The notes beneath the pieces are model-generated. The model was given only the letters and a program-made list of their open reading frames with translations. It was not told the DNA's origin and did not search any database. Shown in pieces: positions 1 through 7,869 of a DNA stretch of 18,735 bases. A program made the position numbers and the translations under genes. The stretch lies in NCBI GenBank assembly GCA_029259675.1, contig JAJDES010000129.1, forward strand, positions 1 through 18,735, written 5' to 3'. The first letter of the stretch is position 1, and the number at the start of each line of letters is the position of its first letter. This DNA comes from Planctomycetota bacterium (GTDB lineage Bacteria > Planctomycetota > UBA1135 > GCA-002686595).

Positions 1-1
1 C

Positions 2-148
2 CCTGCGGGCAACGGAGTGGAGATCACCTACTTGCGTCGAATCCTGGAACGCGACGTTGTCCCGTCGCTCTACAGCGTGGGCATGAACGATGCGGAGCTG
101 CCTGCACTCGAGAGGGTTCAGCTTGCGGGAGACTTCAATACCTACTGA
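2..148 (+). CDS. C-terminal fragment of an unidentified protein
   Basis: The second forward frame is open from the window edge to a TGA at 146-148 and gives the last 48 residues of a protein, ending in ...AGDFNTY. The segment is acidic, amphipathic and lacks low-complexity or shadow-type composition, and a real gene with a ribosome binding site follows about 120 bp downstream on the same strand. These points favour genuine coding. No motif in this short tail identifies a family, so I assign no function. It could be the upstream partner of the PDZ gene. Confidence 0.5.
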   Translation, partial: PAGNGVEITYLRRILERDVVPSLYSVGMNDAELPALERVQLAGDFNTY

Positions 149-221
149 CCCGGAAAACCACCATCTGCTGTTAACGGCCTGGGGATGGATTCTCCTTCGC
201 GCCTTCGAAATCTAACGGACG

Positions 222-239
222 GATCATCAAGGGATGATC
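222..239. promoter_or_regulatory. Short inverted repeat upstream of the PDZ gene
   Basis: Two perfect 7-bp arms, gatcatc (222-228) and gatgatc (233-239), are separated by 4 bases and lie 26 bases before the ATG at 266. No T-tract follows, so a terminator for the preceding gene is unlikely. An operator or a small 5'-leader hairpin is possible. The symmetry is seen directly; the role is inference. Confidence 0.35.
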
Positions 240-254
240 AAACAGAACCTCACT

Positions 255-260
255 AAGGAA
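255..260 (+). promoter_or_regulatory. Ribosome binding site of the PDZ gene
   Basis: AAGGAA ends five bases before the ATG at 266, good Shine-Dalgarno placement, and it supports that start. The encoded N-terminus is immediately a hydrophobic signal peptide, which agrees. Confidence 0.7.
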
Positions 261-265
261 ATAGC

Positions 266-1231
266 ATGCACTCATTGTTCATTACGATCCTCTCAAGCGC
301 CCTTCTTGCGGGTAGCTGGGGCCACGCTCAGGACGGCAATTCGAATAGTTTCGTCGTCAGCTCGGGCGATCACGAATACAAAATCGTCGTAGGGGACGGC
401 GTTCAAATCGAAACCGAAGACGGGCAGCTCAAGTCCAACTCGCTGTTGATCGAGAACGGTGTGCTGACCTTGCGGAATGAGAAAGGGCAGAACATCGCCT
501 TGCTCAATGTCGGAGACGGAGTGGTCACGAAGCAGGGAGATGTCGGCTTGGGGGCGAACACTTTGTTCAAGCCGCGGGCGGCCATGGGAGTCATGCTCGC
601 ACCCGTGCCCGAAGTCCTATTGGCGCAGGTGCCGCACGATCTGTCCGAAGCCGTGATGATCACCCAAGTTCAAAAGGATTATCCCGCGGCGCAAGCCGGC
701 ATCACCCAGCACGACCTGTTGCTGTCCGTTGATGGAAACACCCAATCAAGACACCAAGCCATTCAAGAGTACTTGCAAACCAAGACTGTCGGTGATCGCG
801 TGCAGGTCCGCATCTTGCGCAAAGGACAGATTCACGATTACGAATTGGAGTTGAAGGCGGGCAAGGGCTTGAATTTTCAATGGTCTAACAAGGGGCAGTC
901 TTGGGGCAATTTCCCCCAGGGGAATTGGCCCGAATCCATGGAAATGGGCCTGACTTCCGACGGCAATACTTGGCTTTGGGGGCGCGACCTTCAACAACCC
1001 AACCTCAATCAAAAAAAGCTGCGTGAGCAAATCGGAAATCGATTGCTCGAAACAGATCGGGCTTTGGAGCGAGTGCAGCGATTCCGCAAAGCCAATGAAG
1101 GGGAGGCGCAGGCGCTTTTGACTCCCATGGAACCTAAAGCTCCGGTTTCCCTGGAGTCGCGACTCGAATCATTGGAATCGAAAATGGAGCGTTTAAGTGA
1201 TCTGATCGAGCGCTTAACGGAGTCTCGCTAG
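266..1231 (+). CDS. Secreted PDZ-domain protein with C-terminal coiled coil
   Basis: This 321-aa protein has an N-terminal signal peptide (hydrophobic residues 4-17, probable cleavage near GHA-Q at 21/22), so it should act in the periplasm or on the cell surface. Residues about 106-196 form a PDZ domain: the carboxylate-binding-loop region begins at MGVML, followed by the typical DYPAAQAGI and DLLLSVDG segments and a closing strand VRILRKG. Residues about 250-321 are charged with heptad-like leucines (LESRLESLESKMERLSDLIERL), indicating a coiled coil and probable oligomerisation. No trypsin-like catalytic domain is present, so it is not a DegP/HtrA protease; a scaffold or protein-quality-control adaptor is plausible but inferred. 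The start is supported by AAGGAA five bases upstream. Transcription converges with the large minus-strand operon beyond 1428. Confidence 0.85.
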   Translation: MHSLFITILSSALLAGSWGHAQDGNSNSFVVSSGDHEYKIVVGDGVQIETEDGQLKSNSLLIENGVLTLRNEKGQNIALLNVGDGVVTKQGDVGLGANTLFKPRAAMGVMLAPVPEVLLAQVPHDLSEAVMITQVQKDYPAAQAGITQHDLLLSVDGNTQSRHQAIQEYLQTKTVGDRVQVRILRKGQIHDYELELKAGKGLNFQWSNKGQSWGNFPQGNWPESMEMGLTSDGNTWLWGRDLQQPNLNQKKLREQIGNRLLETDRALERVQRFRKANEGEAQALLTPMEPKAPVSLESRLESLESKMERLSDLIERLTESR

Positions 1232-1340
1232 AGTCGGCATTCATCAGAAACGGAATCGAGCGGGCACTCGTCCGACAGCGATCAACTCTTCAGGGATGGG
1301 GAAGAAGGTCGCTTGGGCTAAGCTCTCGGGCGAGACCAGG

Positions 1341-1373
1341 GCGACCCATGCAGTCAAAAATTGCATGGGTCGC
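1341..1373. terminator. Hairpin between convergent genes (candidate bidirectional terminator)
   Basis: Perfect 12-bp arms, gcgacccatgca (1341-1352) and tgcatgggtcgc (1362-1373), enclose a 9-base A-rich loop. The hairpin lies in the 197-bp gap between the stop of the PDZ gene and the stop of the converging glutamate-synthase-like gene, where a shared terminator is expected. The T-tract is weak (taccttta on the plus side, none on the minus side), so it is not a textbook intrinsic terminator. The symmetry is certain; the function is inferred. Confidence 0.55.
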
Positions 1374-1428
1374 TACCTTTAGGCGACTTCATGTCGAAGG
1401 CTTTTGCCGCGCTGAGCGCCGCGGGCAA

Positions 1429-4400
1429 CTAGGCCTTCGCGCTGCCCGAAGTGGCGACTTCCTTGGCGCGTTGGACTGCAGCAGTCTTGCCGGGAACCAA
1501 TTTTACGAAGGCTATTGAGTAGTGCATGCTGCGCCAATTGCCCTCCAAGCGGATGCTGAAAGATTCGCCGTCAATTCGAATCGGCATCCCTCGCCGCTTG
1601 GCATCCTCCGCGATCAAAGGCGCAATTTCATCCGCCCATTCCTCAGGGGAGATGTCGCTCTTGACATTGCCGAGATGCTGAGCGGGATCCAAGTTTTTCT
1701 TCGGATCGAAGAGAATGACACGCCCGGCTGCCGCGCCGGACATCAGGAATTTGCCCGCGTAGGGTTTCGGTCGCACAGATAACTCACCGCGATTGTCGGG
1801 CTTCTTCAATCCCAGAACCACGTGTAAGGAATTGGAGCCGCCGCTCATGAGATACTCAAAGGCATACTCATTGGGCGTGCCGATATGAATTGACTTGAAG
1901 CCTTGGGCGACGCTTACCCCGTCCGCCAGCAAGGGCTTGTTTTGACCGGCTACAGCGAAACGTGAGCCAGAATCCCAAGCGCTGAAAGTCGCGCCGTGGG
2001 CCGCGTACATGCAAGTGTTGAGCGCGTCTTGCAGCACGAATAAGTGCCCGGAGTCCGCTTTGAAACCCACATGGCTTTGGGCTTGGCCGTAGAGGTAAAT
2101 GCGCGCGCCCTCAAGCAGGGCTCCAAGGAAATCGCCCTGTTCGCGGCCGTATAGCTCAATGCTGACACCCTGCGCAGATTGCCCGTCGGAACCTGCCATG
2201 TTGGTTCCGATGTAGCGCGGCCCACCGCGTGCGTTGTAGCCGACGATGTGGCGCCAACCGTGGCGCACGCATTCGGAAACAAATCTTGAGCTGGATTCGA
2301 GAGTGAAGGACTCACTTTCAAAACCGAACATGTCAATCACGAGCACATCGGTAGCCGCATGGACGGGACCGATCAAATCGTCGCGGGTTGCAGCGCAAAT
2401 GCGCAGGTATTGGGAGTTTCCATGGGCATCTGCCAAATGGGGTACATCATCGAGCAGGCGATAAATGCCGCCTTCGGCCCGGCCGCTGGAGTCGTGCCCG
2501 CCATCGGTTAGATACTCCACGCTGGAAAGCGCCTTGTGCCCGAGGTCGGTGAAGATCAAGCGCTTGCGCAACTCCGTCAATATGCGCAGGGCCAAAGCGC
2601 GACCGGAGTCGCTGGACTTAGCGATGCGCGTCAGTGAGCGCTCCACCAGGTAGCGGTAATCGTGAAAGCTCAGTTGCGCGACTTGCTCGAGCACGCTGTC
2701 GATTAGATGCAGCGCCGCCGGCGGGAGCGCGTCCTCTGGTCCGTAGCTGCGAGCGTCGCGGCTGAGTTGTGCTTCGGCTGCGGCGTTGTCGACCAATTCG
2801 TCCGCATGCTCCATCCACAGCAAATCGGCCAGGCGCTCGACTTGCTCGAGGGGAGCGGAAAGGTCGGCGCGGAAGCCGGCGCGGCGTACGGGCACGAGCT
2901 CGCCGAAGCGGTTGACCAAGTGCAATTGGGGGTCGCCGGGTGTGACGAAGGCTTCGAACACGCCGCCGTGCTCTTCAAGTCCGGGCTTGCCGCCGGAGCG
3001 CATGTTGAAGCGCAGGTCAGCCGACGAATCTTTGAGGACCCCCTCTCTGTGCAGAACGCGAAGCATCGAGTCTGCGATTTTCGCTTCGCTGCCGTTTGCG
3101 ACAGCTTCAACACCACCGGCAGACATGTCGCGATGGGACACAATCTCGTGCGGTCGCAGGAATTTGATATCCATGTTCTCGCGGAACCCGACAATGCGCT
3201 GCCCGTCGCGCCGCTTGGATTCGACGATGGTGAACTTGTACGGTCCCGTCGGTGTTAGCTGCACATAGTTTTGCATCAATAGGCGCAGCTTCTCTCTGCG
3301 CGTTTCCTCCATCGCTTCCAGGTCGATGCCTGTGATGGGAGAAATGATTTGACTGGCTTCCTCGGTGGTCAGGCCCAATACGCGCCGCGTGAAATCGACC
3401 AAATAGGCTGCGTATTCCGTATCCGTGAGGGCCTTGCGCTCGTAAACCGAATCGCCTTGGTAGAGCGAGGCGTCCGCGCCCATGGATTCATCGCTGTGCA
3501 CATAGCCGTACTCGCAAAGAAAGGGTGCGGTTGAATCGACGCCGACCTGTTCGCCGTTGTGCTTGAGCAAGACGTTGTAGGCCTTGAAGGGGTGAGCACC
3601 GGCCGGATTGCCGCGGCCTTCCGCGTCAACGGACGGGGAGTTCGTCGGGTAGCGGTGGTGCATGCCCCACACATTGGCGAGCAACTTTGTGGTGCGCCGG
3701 AGTTGGCCGTGTCGAACAACTTCAATACCGCCCTTTTCCTTGGCGCCCGGATACTGCGCCCAAAAGCGATCCAGATTGAAGTACTCGGGAATGGTGTGGG
3801 CCCAGCCCGAAATTTTGAGCGCGCCCAAGTCCTCGCCCATGGAAACCACATAGCCACGGCGCTTGTCGGCGTACTTGTTTTCGGGCGCTCCCTGCGTGTC
3901 CTGGGTTCGGTAGTAGCGCGAATCCAGGATATGGCCCAGGGCGCTGAAGTACTCTTCGCGAACGTCTACCAGGAAGGCTTCCAGGCGCTCTTCCAATTGT
4001 GACTCATCGCCGAGCGAAGCCTTGGAGGCGGCAGCTTGCACACCCTCATCGAGGGCGAGTTCGAGCGTGACCTGATGCAGATCTCCATACTTGGTTTGAC
4101 GCTGCAACCAATGCTTACTCGCCAATAGGGTCTTGCCGTAACGGGCGCGAACTTCGGGCCTCAGTTGAAGGAAGAAGGTGTAGAAATCGCCGACGTTTTC
4201 GCGCAGGCCGGCCAATTTCCAACCGTTTTTCGCGGCGTATTTTTCGCGCACTGGAACGCGAAACTCATCCAGCCGTCTTTGCACTTCTTCGACGCTGATT
4301 ACTTGGGCTTCCGCATCCAAGAATTGGCAGCCGTCCAAATGCCCCAGCATGCGCGACATGGTCTCACGCCGATCGGGACCGATGGTGTTGAACATCATGC

Positions 4401-7400
4401 AGGTCCGCTCGCGCAATGCCTGGGGAGCGAAACCGGCGAAGTCGATGCCGCCGCCTCGATTGTTGCCACCGTTGTGGGAAACGCGCGCGCTCTCCCAAAT
4501 GGCTTCCACCGATACGGGCTCGCTGACGGCCATCGAACCCACGCGACAGGAATCGCGCTCGTCCTGGGTTTTGGGAGCGGGAGTCTCCTTGTCGCGGGCC
4601 GGCATGGTCAAAAGGTCGGTACGTCCGCGAAGTTGGCGCACATCGCGAATGCACTCATCGGGATCGACAATCTCACCCGATTCGTCGAGTGCCCCGCGCT
4701 CGCGGTTGATCGCGTCAATCAATACGGCCAGCTTGACCAAATTGAGGGCTGACCAGTTGCGCATGCGGCGCGTCATCAGAGCGCGCTCGTTTTGAATGGT
4801 TAATTCAGGCTTCGTTGTGATTCCGCCCCGCGGACAATCCAAATGGCAGTTTCCACATTGATTGCAGCCGAAGGCAACGGCCTTATCAATGGAGGCGGTG
4901 ACGACGGCGTCCGCCCCGGCAATGAGCACCCGCAGCATGTCAAATTCACCGCGCAAACCGCCCGAAGCGAAGAGGCGCGTTCCACCCAAAGCGCCGAAGG
5001 GAGCGCCATTGAGGTCGCGCAGGGCATGCAACTCGCCGCTATTGTCGAGATCCACCATCTCATTCACCAAAGCGTGATGAGTGTGCAGAATGGTGCGGAA
5101 AATGTCGGGCCAACCCACATGCGAAGAATCCGCGTGGTAGTTACCCGAGCCGCCCAAGCCCGAATCGATCAGCAGATAATCGACGACAAAGTTAGACCAC
5201 ATGCCGGCCGCGACATAACGCGTGTAGTTCGAGCCGGTGATCTTGATTCCGCAGTGATTGTGATACAGCAACCACAGCCACACTTCCGCCGGCATATCCT
5301 CAATCGAGTAAATGTCGTGCTTCGGATCGGGTGAAAGAGCATTGGTGCCGACGGGGATGTTGCGCGCGCGCGAAACTTGCGGCGTTACCTTGGCACCGGA
5401 AAGGCGCCCGCCTTTGCCGGGCTTCGCACCTTGATTGATTTTGATTTCAACATCGCGAACGCGGCGCAAATCACTGGCTTGAATGCCAAAGTGGCCACTT
5501 GCGGCTTGCAGCGACTGCCAAGCCATGTGCTTTTCATCCGCAAGCCGAATCGGCCCGCCCTCACCCGAGGATGTGAACGCAATGCCGGAGCTGCCCTCGA
5601 TGCGCGCAGTCAGGAAATCTTCGGAGGCGGCACCCAGAGAAATGGAGGCGTGGCAAACGGGTCCGTGCCAGATGGGTTCGCGGATTCCCAGCCCACTGAT
5701 GCGCAGTCCGCCGCGCGGATCGCGCTTGAGCACGGCCGCGCCGTTCTTGGAGGCCCGCAAGACGCTGCGACCGTGAGCATTGTGACCCTCGTTCAATAGC
5801 TCCACTTCGTGTAGCGCGCCCGTGTGCCCATCGCGAGCGACTAGTGACAAGCAATCCCCGTCTTGCGGGGCTTCGCCGTCGAATCTGAGGTCAAAACCAC
5901 CTTCGGCGTCGGCATCAAAACTCGCCAGCACTCCGTCTTTACTCGAGCGCAATTCCACATGGGTTCGCGCCGGTACCGCACCGGGACGCAGGAAGCCGCG
6001 CGGAACCGCCAGCGAAATGTAATTCAGCAAAGCGGGATCCCGATGCAATCGGTCCACTGCCCACTGCAGAGATTCCTGGGAGATGCACGTGCCGACTTCG
6101 TCGATCGAGCCCAGGCCCATGTCGCCCTTGAGGAAGAACTCATCGGCGCGCGGGAGTTCTCCCGCCGACATGCGATAGATGACTTCCAGGAAGTCCGCGG
6201 TCAAGTTGCGGTTGGAATTCATCAAGTGCCAAGACGCACTTTCCTGGGCCAGAATCTTAGCCGACTGAACCATCGGCAGATCGCGTTCCACATGCTCAAG
6301 AAGCGCCGTGACCGAGAAGCGTTCGCGCACATCCTCAGGGATCGTCTCGGACGCAACCCGGCGGTCATTCAGCAATTGGTTTTGCTTGCCAAAGCCTTCC
6401 GTCGCGAGCGCATCAACCTCTTCCATCCAATCCTCGGTGACCGTAATGGCCATGGTGTTGCCCGAGGTCTTCATGATGTCGTCGATACCCATGCACGACA
6501 GGAATTCGAGGATGCTGTGTTGCCAGCAGCTGAGGGTGTTCTCAGCTTGCACGCGCAGTTCGTCGGGATCACGGCCCGCCAACCCGGCGATGATTGGATC
6601 GACCTTGGAACCGTGATAAGTGTCAATCAGTTCGGGCACTAACGCCAGTGACGCAATGTGGGTCATGGCGCCGCCATTGGCCCCCAAAAGCACGGATTCG
6701 TAAACCGTTGCGGCCGACGCTTGTGTGTCGCTGTCGCCCCCGACGTTGACCAATTGAATCCGCGCGCGCATCAAATTGCGCTTGAGATGTGAGTCCACGC
6801 GCGGAATCAAACGGTAGGACTTTTCGCTTCCGGCATGGACCTGAATCATGGCCACGCCATCGATGGCGACCGCTTCGTCAAGGGCCTCCCAAAAGTCCGG
6901 ACCGTTGCGAATGAACACCGAGAAGAGCAGTTCCGGGTAGTTCGCACGCAATTTGGCGATTTGCTCGGGAGTCTTCGGACTCCATTCGAGTTCGCAGATG
7001 CGCACCCGCGAAAGAATCGCATCCAAGCCGGAATCTAGGTCTGCCGAGGTCTCCTCCAAGTGCTTACTGGTCAAGCGCGGCAATATCCATGGAGCCCCGG
7101 TTAAGAGTTCCGCTTGATGCTCAAGCAAACGGTCGCCTTCTATCACGACCAAGGTGCGCGTCTTGCGGTCAGCCAGCGGATCGGCCCGCTCAATGGCTCG
7201 CAAGTAAGCGCGCTCCAGGGTGTACCCGTCGGAGTGGGGCAAGGGACCGATGATCATCGGCATGTCCAACCGCAAGTTGCGCAGCGCTTCGAGCTGCGTG
7301 CCAGCATCGGTGCGAAACAAAACTGCGGGCGAGCGTCGCGCGATGTCCCAAACAGTTGAGAACTCTTCGCGCAACCCGTCATTGGCCGGGTGAGTGATCG

Positions 7401-7797
7401 CAGCGTGGGAGAAGTAGGAACGCCAAAATCCGTAGTGCCAAGCTGCACCGAGTGTCAGCGGCTCGTTGCGAAAGCGTTCCTTGACGGCCTTATCGATGTC
7501 GAAGGAGGTGATCTCCAGCTGTGGGATGTCCCGGGATAGGCGCGAATAGCGCGAGAGGAACAGGCGCCCTCGCTGCCCGCGGGTCATGTTCCAGAAGCGC
7601 TTCTCATCGATGTCGGCGCGCTTGAGCAAGAACGACAGTAGGCGCTGTTTGCGAGGTCGGTCTGTGACTTGTGTGCTGTTTGGATCCACCAAGAGCACCA
7701 TCAAGTTTTCCCAATCCTCCAGCCGCTGATGGAATTCGCCGCTGGTTCCTACACTGCCCGACAGTTCGGGGGCCGTCTTTTCGATGCCGACACTCAT
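1429..7797 (-). CDS. Rearranged glutamate-synthase-like protein (pseudo-barrel, FMN barrel, class II amidotransferase, GXGXG)
   Basis: About 2122 aa. Residues about 130-470 resemble a glutamate synthase barrel that has lost its motifs. Residues about 700-1040 are an intact FMN barrel: SGEGG near 743, QGAKPGKGG at 789-797, HDIYSIED, K852 at the catalytic lysine position, then Cys978, 981, 984 and 988 in CxxCxxCxxxC spacing. A linker leads to Cys1084 (S-CRVG), which fits the class II glutamine amidotransferase nucleophile, with HHRYPTN (1380-1386), AHPF and HNGE (1413-1416) following. Residues about 1850-2040 look like the GXGXG beta-helix. Classical GltB has the amidotransferase first, so the order is changed and Cys1084 needs cleavage to become N-terminal. 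By homology the enzyme would move glutamine-derived ammonia to a 2-oxo acid in the cytoplasm; whether glutamate is the product is inferred. The ATG at 7797 has AGGA eight bases upstream; a GTG at 7848 would add 17 residues. Confidence 0.85.
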   Translation of the reverse strand: MSVGIEKTAPELSGSVGTSGEFHQRLEDWENLMVLLVDPNSTQVTDRPRKQRLLSFLLKRADIDEKRFWNMTRGQRGRLFLSRYSRLSRDIPQLEITSFDIDKAVKERFRNEPLTLGAAWHYGFWRSYFSHAAITHPANDGLREEFSTVWDIARRSPAVLFRTDAGTQLEALRNLRLDMPMIIGPLPHSDGYTLERAYLRAIERADPLADRKTRTLVVIEGDRLLEHQAELLTGAPWILPRLTSKHLEETSADLDSGLDAILSRVRICELEWSPKTPEQIAKLRANYPELLFSVFIRNGPDFWEALDEAVAIDGVAMIQVHAGSEKSYRLIPRVDSHLKRNLMRARIQLVNVGGDSDTQASAATVYESVLLGANGGAMTHIASLALVPELIDTYHGSKVDPIIAGLAGRDPDELRVQAENTLSCWQHSILEFLSCMGIDDIMKTSGNTMAITVTEDWMEEVDALATEGFGKQNQLLNDRRVASETIPEDVRERFSVTALLEHVERDLPMVQSAKILAQESASWHLMNSNRNLTADFLEVIYRMSAGELPRADEFFLKGDMGLGSIDEVGTCISQESLQWAVDRLHRDPALLNYISLAVPRGFLRPGAVPARTHVELRSSKDGVLASFDADAEGGFDLRFDGEAPQDGDCLSLVARDGHTGALHEVELLNEGHNAHGRSVLRASKNGAAVLKRDPRGGLRISGLGIREPIWHGPVCHASISLGAASEDFLTARIEGSSGIAFTSSGEGGPIRLADEKHMAWQSLQAASGHFGIQASDLRRVRDVEIKINQGAKPGKGGRLSGAKVTPQVSRARNIPVGTNALSPDPKHDIYSIEDMPAEVWLWLLYHNHCGIKITGSNYTRYVAAGMWSNFVVDYLLIDSGLGGSGNYHADSSHVGWPDIFRTILHTHHALVNEMVDLDNSGELHALRDLNGAPFGALGGTRLFASGGLRGEFDMLRVLIAGADAVVTASIDKAVAFGCNQCGNCHLDCPRGGITTKPELTIQNERALMTRRMRNWSALNLVKLAVLIDAINRERGALDESGEIVDPDECIRDVRQLRGRTDLLTMPARDKETPAPKTQDERDSCRVGSMAVSEPVSVEAIWESARVSHNGGNNRGGGIDFAGFAPQALRERTCMMFNTIGPDRRETMSRMLGHLDGCQFLDAEAQVISVEEVQRRLDEFRVPVREKYAAKNGWKLAGLRENVGDFYTFFLQLRPEVRARYGKTLLASKHWLQRQTKYGDLHQVTLELALDEGVQAAASKASLGDESQLEERLEAFLVDVREEYFSALGHILDSRYYRTQDTQGAPENKYADKRRGYVVSMGEDLGALKISGWAHTIPEYFNLDRFWAQYPGAKEKGGIEVVRHGQLRRTTKLLANVWGMHHRYPTNSPSVDAEGRGNPAGAHPFKAYNVLLKHNGEQVGVDSTAPFLCEYGYVHSDESMGADASLYQGDSVYERKALTDTEYAAYLVDFTRRVLGLTTEEASQIISPITGIDLEAMEETRREKLRLLMQNYVQLTPTGPYKFTIVESKRRDGQRIVGFRENMDIKFLRPHEIVSHRDMSAGGVEAVANGSEAKIADSMLRVLHREGVLKDSSADLRFNMRSGGKPGLEEHGGVFEAFVTPGDPQLHLVNRFGELVPVRRAGFRADLSAPLEQVERLADLLWMEHADELVDNAAAEAQLSRDARSYGPEDALPPAALHLIDSVLEQVAQLSFHDYRYLVERSLTRIAKSSDSGRALALRILTELRKRLIFTDLGHKALSSVEYLTDGGHDSSGRAEGGIYRLLDDVPHLADAHGNSQYLRICAATRDDLIGPVHAATDVLVIDMFGFESESFTLESSSRFVSECVRHGWRHIVGYNARGGPRYIGTNMAGSDGQSAQGVSIELYGREQGDFLGALLEGARIYLYGQAQSHVGFKADSGHLFVLQDALNTCMYAAHGATFSAWDSGSRFAVAGQNKPLLADGVSVAQGFKSIHIGTPNEYAFEYLMSGGSNSLHVVLGLKKPDNRGELSVRPKPYAGKFLMSGAAAGRVILFDPKKNLDPAQHLGNVKSDISPEEWADEIAPLIAEDAKRRGMPIRIDGESFSIRLEGNWRSMHYSIAFVKLVPGKTAAVQRAKEVATSGSAKA

Positions 7798-7804
7798 CGC
7801 TGTA

Positions 7805-7810
7805 TTCCTA
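7805..7810 (-). promoter_or_regulatory. Ribosome binding site deciding the start of the glutamate-synthase-like gene
   Basis: Read on the minus strand, TAGGAA lies just upstream of the ATG at 7797, with eight bases between AGGA and the ATG. The longer reading frame begins with a GTG at 7848 that has no comparable site, so the ATG is preferred. The 72-bp gap to the upstream gene is short enough for co-transcription. Confidence 0.6.
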
Positions 7811-7869
7811 CACTCAATTCGCTCCGAGGAGCGATCCAGAACTCCCACATGGGAAGTTCAAAACCGGTC

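Noticed and set aside
2707..3258. Long plus-strand open frames inside the glutamate-synthase-like gene (for example 2707-3258, 4165-4752, 5863-6642)
   Set aside because: They lie antisense to a gene with clear domain motifs; their products have no recognisable motif and arise from GC-biased codon use on the opposite strand.
7821..7834. Inverted repeat cgctcc/ggagcg before the glutamate-synthase-like gene
   Set aside because: The central gap is two bases, so only a short stem can form; it could be chance in GC-rich DNA.
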